Shown here: positions 34,859 through 44,601 of the stretch, one piece after another
Numbering within the stretch: the first letter of the stretch is position 1
Layout: the number at the start of each line of letters is the position of its first letter
NCBI GenBank assembly: GCA_963784575.1
Contig: CAWARU010000001.1
Coordinates: 434,001 to 498,000, forward strand
DNA: 64,000 nt
Reading direction: 5' to 3'
Source: CAWARU01 sp963784575
GTDB lineage: Bacteria; Pseudomonadota; Gammaproteobacteria; UBA6186; Azoamicaceae
Notes under the pieces: model-generated
What the model was told of the DNA's origin: nothing
The model's database searches: none
What the model saw: the letters and a program-made list of their open reading frames with translations, nothing else
Made by a program: the position numbers and the translations under genes

Positions 34859-36163
34859 ATGGAGAAAATTGAGGTTTGGTCAAACGCAAAAAAATGGCAG
34901 TTAAACTGGGTTGAAGATGATACTAATCATCATCCAAGTAAAGGAGGTCAGGGAGAAGTTAGGAAGGTTAGAAGAAAATTTATAGAAGAAAGTCAAGGAT
35001 ATTTTCTAAAATTTCTTAGGAAAAACCATTGCAATAACTTTCGAGAAAGAATTTACATGGAGGTTGCTCATTACGAAACGATTAACGTACTGGGTGTCCC
35101 AAAACTTATTGAAAGCAACTGTCATTTATATCGAAGTAAAGATTATGAGATGTATTTAGTTACGGAGTTTATTGAAGGCGCGCAACTTTCTCCCGCCTTG
35201 AATACAATTGATGCAATAAACTGTATAACGAGGTTATGTGAAATTATTGCTTACATACACGGAAAACCTACCCCGATAATACATAGAGATATAAAACCTT
35301 CCAATATTATTTTACGTGAAAATAACTGGAATGATCCATGGTTAGTAGATTTTGGATTATCTAGCGAGCTAGGAATATCGCAAGAGAGCATCAGTATCAA
35401 CCAGGAAATAGGTAATAGATTTTTGCGATTGCCTGAATTTGTAAAGGGAAGTCCTTTAAAAAGAGATCCACGCTCTGATGTGACACTTTGTGTTGGCATT
35501 TTATTTTACTTATTAACAGAGGAAGAGCCTAGAATGCTTTTAGATGCTAGTGAATTAATGCCTCATCAACGATCCGGGATAAAAAACAAATTAAAAAGAC
35601 ATGAAAACCAGTTGAAGATTTCAAGTCTATTACATTTATTTGATCAAGGCTTCAAACAAAGTATAGATCAAAGATTTCAATCAATAGAGGAATTGATAGA
35701 AAGAATTATTGACCTGGATATTTCAAAAACAAAAATGATTGGGCCAAATGTTGAGCTAAAATCAAAACAAATCCTTAATAAAATGAATACGCACAACAGA
35801 AAAAGCAAAGTAAACATCATGAAAAATCTTAATAATATCAGCAACTTTATTAAGAGCGTCAACAATGATATCAGTCAGGAATTTGATAACTCTTTTCAAT
35901 TATGGCAAAGCGAACAACCACATCCACTTGAATTTAAATATGTTGTACATTTAACATTTGTTGATATATTAAATCCGAAAGTTAGGTTTGAATCAATTTA
36001 TTCTGTGAATCATGTAGGCAATGAAATTCTTATAAAAGCAAATGAACAATATATAGATCGATTTAACATGGACCAATATGATCAACATTATCCAACACTT
36101 CGAAATAAGATAAGAGACTATGTTATTAGCGGTATCCATAATGTTTTAGAAACAACAGAATAA
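34859..36163 (+). CDS. eukaryotic-type Ser/Thr protein kinase
   Basis: 434 residues. Kinase landmarks: Gly-loop KGGQGEVRKV (about residues 23-32), Lys in YFLKFLRK, hinge YLVTEFIEGAQL, catalytic loop IIHRDIKPSNIILREN, DFG in WLVDFGLSSEL, an APE-like LPEFVKG, and the F-helix SDVTLCVGILFYLLT. The C-terminal 140 residues (after about 290) are helical with no known sensor domain. It is intact, with an AAGAGG site before the ATG. It sits between the relaxase and traD; in mobile elements such kinases may be defence or effector genes. Targets unknown. Confidence 0.8.
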   Translation: MEKIEVWSNAKKWQLNWVEDDTNHHPSKGGQGEVRKVRRKFIEESQGYFLKFLRKNHCNNFRERIYMEVAHYETINVLGVPKLIESNCHLYRSKDYEMYLVTEFIEGAQLSPALNTIDAINCITRLCEIIAYIHGKPTPIIHRDIKPSNIILRENNWNDPWLVDFGLSSELGISQESISINQEIGNRFLRLPEFVKGSPLKRDPRSDVTLCVGILFYLLTEEEPRMLLDASELMPHQRSGIKNKLKRHENQLKISSLLHLFDQGFKQSIDQRFQSIEELIERIIDLDISKTKMIGPNVELKSKQILNKMNTHNRKSKVNIMKNLNNISNFIKSVNNDISQEFDNSFQLWQSEQPHPLEFKYVVHLTFVDILNPKVRFESIYSVNHVGNEILIKANEQYIDRFNMDQYDQHYPTLRNKIRDYVISGIHNVLETTE

Positions 36164-36318
36164 TACAGTTATTAATTTTATTAGGTATATTAGGCACCAG
36201 TGGAACAAATTGACATCCTGCAAATCCCTATAGAAAAAAATATGATTATAGCTACGAATTTTGACATTTCATTGAGAATCAAAATAGAAATATTTTAAAA
36301 ATGATATGTAAATTTGGG

Positions 36319-37509
36319 CTAGTTCAGACTTAATGTGACAACACTTGAAAAAAGTAAGGTTATCCGTTTTGATGGTTGTGTGTAGAAACATCAAAACTTG
36401 GAGGATAACCTTATGTACCATACTAGTGAAAAAGTTATTAAAAATAAAGTAGGTCTCTTGAACTTAGCTGAAGAACTCGGAAACATTTCTAAAGCTTGCA
36501 AAGTCATGGGATTCTCGAGAGAAACTTTTTATCGATATCAACGCGCCGTTAATGAAGGTGGCGTAGAAAATCTAATAGAAAGGACTCGCAGAAAGCCCAA
36601 CAGTAAGAATAGAGTTGACGAGGCCATCGAAGGAGCCGTAAACGCTATAGCAATTGAATTTCCTGCCTACGGCCAATTAAGAGCCTGCAATGAACTTCGA
36701 AAGCAAGGAATTTTTGTTTCACCAAGCGGAATTCGTTCTATCTGGTTGAGACACTCCTTGGCAACAATGAAACAGCGTTTAAAGGCTTTAGAGAAGAAAT
36801 CTGCAGAAGAAGGCTTGGTATTAACTGAAAGCCAGCTAATAGCCCTAGAGAAAAAGAAGGACGATGACATTGCGGATGGAGAAATTGAGACAGTTCATCC
36901 TGGCTATCTTGGCTCTCAAGATACATTCTATGTAGGCAATTTGAAAGGTGTTGGACGCATCTATCAACAGACATTTGTTGATACTTACTCTAAAGTTGCT
37001 CTTTGTAAGCTTTATACTACTAAAACGCCAATTACTTCAGCAGATCATTTAAATGATCGAGTATTGCCGTTTTTTGAAGAAAATGGAATGGGAGTTTTGC
37101 GAATCTTGACTGACCGCGGAACAGAATATTGTGGCAAACCTGAACAGCATGATTTTCAGCTCTTTTTGGCAATTAACAATATAGATCATACTAAAACCAA
37201 AGTGCGTTCGCCAAAGACTAATGGGATATGCGAGAGGTTCCACAAAACTATATTGTACGAGTTCTATCAAGTGACATTTCGTAAGAAAATTTATGAAACA
37301 CTTGACGAACTGCAAAAAGATCTGGATGATTGGATATTCCATTACAATCATGAAAGAACTCATCAAGGTAAAATGTGCTGTGGTCGGACACCAATAGCCA
37401 CTTTCCTTGAAGGAAAGAAAATCTGGCAAGAGAAGGTTGACAGTCTCAATCTAATCTGACAGAAAATTGCAGCCAGAAACGGGTAACTGTCACGGAGACT
37501 CTAGACTAG
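36319..37509 (+). mobile_element. IS481-type insertion sequence truncating traD
   Basis: The left end CTAGTTCAGACTTAATGTGACA (36319) and the reverse complement of the right end, CTAGTCTAGAGTCTCCGTGACA (37509), agree at 15 of 22 positions, a typical imperfect inverted repeat. It contains one transposase gene. I see no target duplication at the borders (TTGGG left, TACAG right), so flanking DNA has probably been deleted. The right end sits within the 3' end of the reverse-strand traD. Confidence 0.7.
36413..37459 (+). CDS. IS481-family DDE transposase
   Basis: About 348 residues. N-terminal HTH (NISKACKVMGFSRETFYRYQ), then an rve core with DDE residues in IYQQTFVDTYSKVALC, LRILTDRGTEYCGKP and KTNGICERFHKTILYEF (D-D-35-E spacing), and a closing YNHERTHQGKMCCGRTP. 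The ATG at 36413 follows GGAGGATAAC. Nothing indicates inactivation. Confidence 0.88.
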   Translation: MYHTSEKVIKNKVGLLNLAEELGNISKACKVMGFSRETFYRYQRAVNEGGVENLIERTRRKPNSKNRVDEAIEGAVNAIAIEFPAYGQLRACNELRKQGIFVSPSGIRSIWLRHSLATMKQRLKALEKKSAEEGLVLTESQLIALEKKKDDDIADGEIETVHPGYLGSQDTFYVGNLKGVGRIYQQTFVDTYSKVALCKLYTTKTPITSADHLNDRVLPFFEENGMGVLRILTDRGTEYCGKPEQHDFQLFLAINNIDHTKTKVRSPKTNGICERFHKTILYEFYQVTFRKKIYETLDELQKDLDDWIFHYNHERTHQGKMCCGRTPIATFLEGKKIWQEKVDSLNLI

Positions 37510-39171
37510 TACAGTAAATTTTACCTTGCTTGCCGGAAGATTTCTAGGAAATTTAAGATAAGCCTCAAAATTATCAAGTTTCATGAGATCCGCAGGCGAT
37601 ATTAATGGGCGTATTTTTTGATGATCCGTTAAAGAGACTCCATCCCTCATTTGATGGGCACCGAAAGAAATACTTTCATTGGGCTCCAATACCTCCTGTT
37701 CGCCAAACAATTCGGACATTTGTTTCGCCCCGTGGCTATCCATTCGAAAAACAAGCTTTGTACCTGTTAAGCTGCCAAAGGTACGTGCTATTTGAGAACC
37801 ATAAATAGCATCTAATTGATGGAGATCTTGGAAGCTTAAAATAAAACAACCGCCATAACGACGTATTTCTGAAAGCCCTTGCATTAAAATCGGAACTTTA
37901 TTTAAAGAAGCAAGCTCGTCAATAATTATCCAAACCCGTCGATTAAGATCCTCACCCATGGACATAATGCTTTTGACAGCAATGCTTAACCAGGCAGTCA
38001 TTAATGGTTTCAAAGTTTCTCTTTGAGTAGGTAATGATGAAAGGAACAACCAATTTTTTTCACTATCGTTCCTCAACCATTCGCGGATTGAAAAACGATT
38101 GCCAACGTCCTCTAGATACTTTAAATTTCTGAGGGTAGATACCAGGGTAGCTCGAATACCCATAGCAGTTTTCTCGGTTGCGGGATCTACATACGCAGAA
38201 ACCAACGTGCCCTCGAAATGTGGAGCAATTTCACTTAATGGTTTTGCAAGAAGTGCATCCAGTAATTCTTGAATTGAGGTTTTATTGTTTTTTTTCATTT
38301 GTAATGCTGCCGTAGAAAACAACTGTTGAGCAGCTCTAGTCCAAAACTTATCGTAGCTGTCTAAAGCAATTAAACTCTCAGAAAATTCGTCAAAGTCGTA
38401 TTCTTCATTACATTCACTCCATAAATTCCAATTTTTAGTTCGTTCGTCAAATGGATTAAGTAGTAAATCTTTTCCTGGCTCAAAGAACCGAGAAACAAAC
38501 CCGCCGCTTGTATCAATAATGATGGCTTTATGATTCATTTTTTTGATTTGGTGTAATAAAGAATTAATGGCATTGGTTTTCCCTGATCCGGTGGTACCTG
38601 TTATCATCATGTGCTCGCATTCAGCATTGGCTGGAAGCGGTATTCCAGCTACATTCAATTCAGATGGACCTCTTTTTATTATTAGTTTTCGAAGTACCTT
38701 TGGATCAACCAATTCATAGCCCTTAAGTATTTGAGTTTCCTGCCTCTTCTTTCCTCTTGATATCCAATAGAAGGATAAAAGAAAAAAGCTAAAACAGAAA
38801 AAATAGGTGGCGTGCAATACTGTTTTAATAATTCCGACTCCTATTTTCGATGCGTATTCAATATATTCGGAATGGTTGACTATTATATAATCACTCATTT
38901 CAACCCAATAATTGGAATTAGAAGGTATCCAGGTTGTATCGAAAAAGCCTTTGGGTAAAAAATCAAATAAAATCCTAAAATATGCCTTGTTAAAGGCTAC
39001 AAAAAAATATATCTGATCAAAGCTATAATCCCAACATAAGAACGCTATAAAAAAGAGCAAACTAGTCAGTAATGAAATTTTAAAGGTTGTTGTGACAACC
39101 TGTTGTATCATATGAAAAGTATGTAATTGAGTTTGACCGCCTTGAGTAAAGGCATCTGAATATCTTTTCAT
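37501..39171 (-). CDS. traD: TraD type IV coupling protein, C-terminus truncated by IS
   Basis: 556 residues. Two N-terminal membrane helices (ISLLTSLLFFIAFLCW and LHATYFFCFSFFLLSFYW), then the FtsK/TraD ATPase: Walker A MMITGTTGSGKTNAINSLL, Walker B VWIIIDELASLNKVP, and the TraD AYGSQIART-type segment. It brings relaxase-bound DNA to the secretion channel at the inner membrane. After KVKFTV the frame runs into the IS (stop at 37501-37503 inside the IS border). Typical F-type TraD is longer, but the ATPase is complete. Start is the ATG at 39171. A group II intron sits just upstream. Confidence 0.85.
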   Translation of the reverse strand: MKRYSDAFTQGGQTQLHTFHMIQQVVTTTFKISLLTSLLFFIAFLCWDYSFDQIYFFVAFNKAYFRILFDFLPKGFFDTTWIPSNSNYWVEMSDYIIVNHSEYIEYASKIGVGIIKTVLHATYFFCFSFFLLSFYWISRGKKRQETQILKGYELVDPKVLRKLIIKRGPSELNVAGIPLPANAECEHMMITGTTGSGKTNAINSLLHQIKKMNHKAIIIDTSGGFVSRFFEPGKDLLLNPFDERTKNWNLWSECNEEYDFDEFSESLIALDSYDKFWTRAAQQLFSTAALQMKKNNKTSIQELLDALLAKPLSEIAPHFEGTLVSAYVDPATEKTAMGIRATLVSTLRNLKYLEDVGNRFSIREWLRNDSEKNWLFLSSLPTQRETLKPLMTAWLSIAVKSIMSMGEDLNRRVWIIIDELASLNKVPILMQGLSEIRRYGGCFILSFQDLHQLDAIYGSQIARTFGSLTGTKLVFRMDSHGAKQMSELFGEQEVLEPNESISFGAHQMRDGVSLTDHQKIRPLISPADLMKLDNFEAYLKFPRNLPASKVKFTVLV

Positions 39172-39225
39172 AGCTGATTCCTAAGGCTTTTATGGGGTTT
39201 ATGTGCTAAGATAGGTGGGACAAAT

Positions 39226-41158
39226 ATGTGAGTAGACCAGTCGAATCACTCCGACTGGCCCCTCCTCAGAACCACATCGAGCGCTACTCACGCAATGGGC
39301 TCCCGATAGACCGATAGGTAATTCTAATTTATGCCTGCTTCGCCAAGCTTGGATACATCGATTTTGTTTTCCAGGTTGTCGGAAAATTTATCTTCTTCAA
39401 TATGAGCGTAAAGCGCTTCCAGTTCATTCGTCTTTTACCACCTCTACGATAAAACCATTTAAACAGCATACGCTTGCATCTATCGGTAAATGCCCATACT
39501 CTTCCATCGTTATCAGAAATCGCATGGTAGTTTATCCACCCCCGTACTTTTTGCACAAACCGCTTTAAAAAGCCATTCGCGTCATTCGTGGTGAGGTTTT
39601 CTTTCAGGAAAGTTTTAACTCTTTTGAGTATCGCTCGAAAACGATCTCCACGACTAGAAAACTTCAGTCGCCAAAACCCTTTCTTTGCTTTTCCCCAATA
39701 ACAAACAAATCCTAGAAATTTATAGATCGCCAGTCGCGTACCATTTTTATCGGCTCTTATTGCAGCTTTATTCCCAGACTCAATCAATTGCGATTTGTCT
39801 AGGTGCAAATCCAAGCCAAATTTGTTTAATCGTTTTGGTAGTACTTCGAAGAAACGCTCAGCATCACTCTTATGTTGAAACACAAACACCATATCATCTG
39901 CGTATCTCACCTCCGTCGTTTTACCCTTCATATGCGTCTTGCCGATGTCTTTAAACCAGACATCTATTACATAATGTAGGTATATATTCGAACAAATCGG
40001 TGAAATTATAGACCCCTGCGGGCATCCGAGCGTATTAACAACTACCTGTCCATCAACTATCGTTGGCGATTTAATCAGGCTGTTAATTAATCTCAGAAAG
40101 CGAGAGTCCGAAATTCTTTTACGTAAACATTCCTCTAATCCCTTATGAGGTATAGAGTTAAAATATTTTCGTATATCAATTTCAACCACTGCGCCATCAA
40201 GGTTTTGATAGGTGCTTTGTTTTAAAGCTCTTAATGCCTCATGGCAATCATGCTCTGGTCTAAAACCCATAGAGCAAGGAAGAAACATTGGCTCAAACAG
40301 GGTGCAGAGAATTTTATTCACAGCAGACTGTACCAATTTGTCCTCAAAACAAGCAATTGCTAAAGGACGTGTGCTTCCATCTTCTTTAGGGATTTCAACT
40401 ATTCTTGATGCCTTAGGCTTATAAGTGCCTCTTCGGATTTTCTGCAGTACAGCCTTTAGATTTTCATCTAATTTCTCGCCGTACTCTTCCTTGGTAACTC
40501 CATCTATACCAATCGCTTTTCTTCCATTCAGCTCATGGTAAATATCCCGCAACATTTCCACACTTAGTACATGTCCAACATTGTTGAATACGATTGTAGT
40601 GTCTGATGCTGCTAGCCTGCCTATGCGTTCCAGTTTCGTTAACCACGTTTCTTTGTCATCGCTGCGTACAAACATTGTTTCACTTTCACGCTCTTTCTAT
40701 CTGCCGACCCTTTGCTCCATTGGCATTACCCACTCTCATCACTACTATGGTCGACTCAGCCACCCGTAAGCCATTTTCAGAAGCTTGCATTTCATTGCTT
40801 GACTTCTAAATACTTTCGTTCCATAAAAGAGCACTACGGGCTTCCCAGGTTTCCACGTAAAACTCTATGCACTCGCCAACGTTTGTCACCCCGGTAATTG
40901 ACACTCTTTGGAATTCGTCAGCGTGAACCGCCAAGTGTCTGTTGCCTGCTACTCACCCCAGAGCATCGGCTCTTACGACTTCTCTTATTTCGGGGCCATC
41001 TCGTTCACTTCATTTCGGCTCGTTGCATTTCACTACCTACGTTTCATTCTCCTTCGATTACTCTAGAAGACGCAAGGCTCGCTACACAGCGGAGCTGACT
41101 TCTCTTTCTGTGACAGGACTTTCACCTGCAAGTTTTATGCTACGTTTCCCTGGAGCAC
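39226..41158 (-). mobile_element. group II intron with reverse transcriptase gene
   Basis: On the reverse strand the 5' end reads GTGCTCCAGGGAAACGTAGC (41158 down), like the GTGCGCC..GGAAA start of bacterial group II introns. Later comes GTGAAAGTCCTGTCACAG, a typical 5' domain segment. The intron encodes an RT/maturase (39329-40675) and ends with a domain V-like segment starting GAGCCCATTGCG (near 39290), a domain VI stem CCAGTCG...CGACTGG and CTACTCACAT (about 39226). Exact borders need comparison with an empty site. The intron is in the gap between traD and the 41170 gene. Confidence 0.75.
39329..40675 (-). CDS. ltrA: group II intron reverse transcriptase/maturase
   Basis: 448 residues. 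RT blocks in order: GRKAIGIDGVTKEEYGEKLD (RT1), RPLAIACFEDKLVQSAVNKI (RT2), VVEIDIRKYFNSIPHKG (RT3), LGCPQGSIISPICSNIYLHY (RT4), VRYADDMVFVFQ (RT5, catalytic YADD), FLGFVCYWG (RT6-7), then the maturase domain X and a GIIM-like tail with FVQKVRGWINYHA. No H-N-H endonuclease is evident. It helps splicing and retrohoming of the intron. Complete frame, ATG 40675. Confidence 0.9.
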   Translation of the reverse strand: MFVRSDDKETWLTKLERIGRLAASDTTIVFNNVGHVLSVEMLRDIYHELNGRKAIGIDGVTKEEYGEKLDENLKAVLQKIRRGTYKPKASRIVEIPKEDGSTRPLAIACFEDKLVQSAVNKILCTLFEPMFLPCSMGFRPEHDCHEALRALKQSTYQNLDGAVVEIDIRKYFNSIPHKGLEECLRKRISDSRFLRLINSLIKSPTIVDGQVVVNTLGCPQGSIISPICSNIYLHYVIDVWFKDIGKTHMKGKTTEVRYADDMVFVFQHKSDAERFFEVLPKRLNKFGLDLHLDKSQLIESGNKAAIRADKNGTRLAIYKFLGFVCYWGKAKKGFWRLKFSSRGDRFRAILKRVKTFLKENLTTNDANGFLKRFVQKVRGWINYHAISDNDGRVWAFTDRCKRMLFKWFYRRGGKRRMNWKRFTLILKKINFPTTWKTKSMYPSLAKQA

Positions 41159-41169
41159 GGGGTGATGAG

Positions 41170-41742
41170 ATGACGGCTATAAAGACGCTTATTTCGAGAA
41201 ATAATCTAATAATCCATCTTGGTGTATTGCTGTTTATTACAAAGGCGCTTTTGACCTTTCTAATTGGCAGTATCTCTTTATTATTCTTCAATGTTCTATA
41301 TTTATGGACTATTTGGATATTGGTCAGCCTTGCGATTGATGCAATTATATTTTCCTTAAAACCAGGGTTTTTATTTGATTTCACTTTTACAGAAGGGGAG
41401 GATATTCGATATCGAATAGATTCAAATGAAATGAAGAAATATCTATTATTTAACCCTATACTTCGGTTTATTCGAACAGTTGCTCTGACTCTTTTAGTTG
41501 TTGGCTTTTTTCCAAGATCTGATTGGGATACGCATCTGCTTATCAGTTTAATAATAGGATTTCTAATTGTAGATCCAATTATCAGAAAAATATTAGACAT
41601 TAAAACTCCTGCAATATTTAAGAAATTCCCCGCTGACGCTCCAATTTCATCCATTGATATCCATAGGAACAATCCAGGGTACATAGGAAGTGCAGCTTGG
41701 AATGCTTTTGAGTCAACCCGATCAATAAAAACAGATCTTTAG
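41170..41742 (+). CDS. membrane protein of unknown function beside traG
   Basis: About 190 residues from the ATG at 41170 (the frame runs upstream into the intron, which is not part of the gene). Hydrophobic segments at about residues 13-30, 34-60, 100-120 and 125-142 suggest three to four membrane helices, with a soluble C-terminus. It is transcribed opposite to the tra genes and overlaps the traG stop by four bases. Its position between traG and traD is that of traS/traT (surface or entry exclusion) in F, but there is no sequence support for that role. Not recognised otherwise. Confidence 0.5.
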   Translation: MTAIKTLISRNNLIIHLGVLLFITKALLTFLIGSISLLFFNVLYLWTIWILVSLAIDAIIFSLKPGFLFDFTFTEGEDIRYRIDSNEMKKYLLFNPILRFIRTVALTLLVVGFFPRSDWDTHLLISLIIGFLIVDPIIRKILDIKTPAIFKKFPADAPISSIDIHRNNPGYIGSAAWNAFESTRSIKTDL

Positions 41743-44601
41743 CCTCCATTTGTTTGCGATTCACCTTGAATCCCTCCGTTTGAAGTAACTTGTGAAGATT
41801 GCATTTCTGATGAACCCTCACCCACCTTCGATTTAACGTATTTTGTTAAATTATTTATGGGTTTTGTCACATGTTGCGCTTCAGCTACAGCAGCTTGACC
41901 AATTAATGCTTTATCTTTTTGCGCTGAAAATTCAGTACTGGATTGTTGAAACCGTTGATCCAAACTTGATTCTCTTTCATTAAATAATTGAGTACTTGTT
42001 AATTGAGCATCTGTAATGGACTGTCGTAAGGAATCAGCTCTACTATTATCCCAATGAATATTCTCTTTTTGGGATTCTTGCTTAACTTGTTCCATTGAAT
42101 TTCTATTTACAGGATATTTTTCCGCACTATGATCCTGCTCGTAAGACTGTTGTAATCGTCCTTCATGATGTCCTTGGCTAATTTCTCTTGGTGTTGGAGG
42201 AAGTAATCCTTTTTCGTTTAGAAACTGCTCTGCATATTGAATACGTAAGCTGGGTTCATTCGCAACAATATGACCAGCGCCATGTTTTCCGATTTTTCCC
42301 CCAGTATTATCTGCTGGTTGATTTGACAACCAATCAGTGAATTCTTGGGTATAGTTTGCATTAATAGTGGATGCAAAAGCCTGAGTATGTGAAGCTTGAC
42401 GCTGATAATCTTCTGAAGCTCGAAAACTCTTCATGGCCTCCTGTCGATAATGATCAGATTTTTCATATGAACCTGAAATGCCTTCAGCTAGACGTTTTGC
42501 TGTCTCATTGGTGGTAGAATGCGATAATGATTGGGAAGCCTGCATCGCTTCTCGGATAGATTTTTGAAAATCCTCAGATTGTGATAATTGTTCAGCCTTA
42601 CGATATACTTCTTGATCATAGGCTGCCCCAGATAATTTTGTACTGCCTGAAAGTTTATAATATCCCAAATTAATTCCCGCGCCTGCTTCTGCTACGATAT
42701 CAGCCGCTTGCTGTTTAGTTAATCCATGATCTTTACCAAAATTCTCAATCATTTGTGAAGCATTTTGAATAGCTCTTGTTTGCTCAACACTGCTGCCGTT
42801 ACTAACGGCATCGGACAAATGTTGATTCGAGGATAATTGATGATTAAAATCAACCAATTCGCGATAAGAACTTCCAAGATTCTTTGATGATGCCTCAGAA
42901 TTTGCTATAGCCTTTTGATAATGACTGCTCGAAAGTTGTGATAATTGAGCTGTTTTAGATGCTGCTGCATTAATCGATACTGGTATACTAGAAGTACCAA
43001 CATTTAAAACCTGCTGTCCGTCAGCCGTTGTCAGTAAATCAGTTCTCCCATCTGATTGATGGAAAGATCCTGCCCTGTAACTCGCAGCATAACTATGATT
43101 TAACATACTCACATTAGAAATCTGACGATTACCTTCCTGAATATTGCCAAAACTATAATTACCCGTTACCGCATCATTAGCGGCTTGTCCCGCAGCACCC
43201 TGGGTTACATTACTTAAATGCGAGGCTAAATGCACAAATGAGCCAACACCACGAACAAGTGCAATACAAAGGAAGGGAATACTCATGGCAAGATATCCCG
43301 CCATAGCCGAAATATCTGCGTTCACTTGAGCTAAGCCAACGCTGCTTGCGATGGTAACGCCGGCTTTATTAGAGACAGAGAGAGCTGCGATAGATTTACT
43401 TCGAGCAGCCATAGTCATAATGTAATTTAATACCGCATACAAAGGCGGCCACATTTGAAGCCAAAGCAATATTTGAACCCAGGATGCCAAAAAACGCCAC
43501 CCTGAAGGTAAAAGTGCCAAGGGGATAACAAACAAGAAGGTAGCATAAGCAATTGCCTCTAAGACTGATTTCATAGTGGGAAGCGTTTCGGCTGCCATCG
43601 CCCCTAACGTTTCATAGGTTGACCTTTGCTGAAGATAGGCTCGCCGAACTGCAAAATTAGGGACATTACCAACTGCAACGGATTTCTGTTCTATTCCATC
43701 TACCACAGCGTAAATCATGAGATTCTGCTTCAATAAGTCGGCAGCGGATTGTCCCATGTCTGCCAAATGGCCATAGGCAATTGGCAGATACTTCAACAGC
43801 TCTGCCCTCGGGTTCAATACATTTCCGAATATTTTCTGCCCAAATATAGTAGAAGTTCGATTCAATTCAGTTCCCCATTGCCTATTAAATAATTCAACCC
43901 CTCGTCTACAAGTCACTATCTCTGGCCTTGATTGTTGTTGTCCTTCAGCACGAGGTTCTCGCCATAGAAAAGATCTCGCCGGGGAAGCTTCTCGAGATAC
44001 TCAAATCCCAAATATTGGCGCTATGACGTAAATCTTCGAGCGTATATTTTCTGCCCAGCAGTGCATCATAAACAACGCATTGACCAACAAATTGCCTCAT
44101 ATTTTCGGCCAGTTCTTCATTGGTAATATGAAATGTCTTGGCTTGCTGTACAAAATAAGACCCAAATAATGTACCGGTCTTTTGGTACTTTAAATCATCA
44201 GGTAAAACAAAGACTTTTTCTATTTGGTGAGTCAATTCATAACCAATCCTGCTAATGTAGCTTGATACCATAGCCAGGCCATACGGGACATGATCTACTT
44301 TTTCGTGATAACGACTAACAGGATCAATAATCCAAACAGAAGCTTGCGGTACAAACAACACCTGCATAATGGCAGCAAGCGGGATTATCCATCCTACAAA
44401 GGCTTTCATATAATTGCCGTATAGGGCATAAATGATGGCTAACATGGCACCTATCAATATGCCAAGACGAATTAATGGCACATATAAAGAACCCGATTGG
44501 GAGTTTAAACACATGGCAATAGCATTAAAGATCCCTTTTAGAATCTCGCCATTACCAAAGCTATAGATTTGATATTCCACGATTTTAAGCCTTACAACCA
44601 A
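41739..44601 (-). pseudogene. traG: TraG mating-pair stabilisation / VirB6-like protein, frameshifted
   Basis: N-terminal 218 residues (44601-43945) contain membrane helices (LGILIGAMLAIIYALYG, FVGWIIPLAAIMQVLFV) and fit F TraG, which spans the inner membrane and aids pilus assembly and mating stability. The frame then stops at 43945, and the continuation is in another frame (EGQQQSRPEIVTCRRGVELF, down to 41739) with a long periplasmic, Gln/Ser-rich domain. Near 44003-44012 (GATTTGAGTATC) one extra base would explain the shift. Total length of about 950 matches F TraG. It overlaps the end of traH by 10 bases. Either decay or a sequencing indel. Confidence 0.75.

Noticed and set aside
40581..41098. 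Forward open frames of 60-70 codons
   Set aside because: They lie in the structured 5' part of the group II intron, on the opposite strand to its RT gene, and show no protein-like composition.
40942..41169. N-terminal extension of the membrane protein at 41170
   Set aside because: The extension is intron sequence (it crosses the intron 5' end at 41158); the native start is after it.
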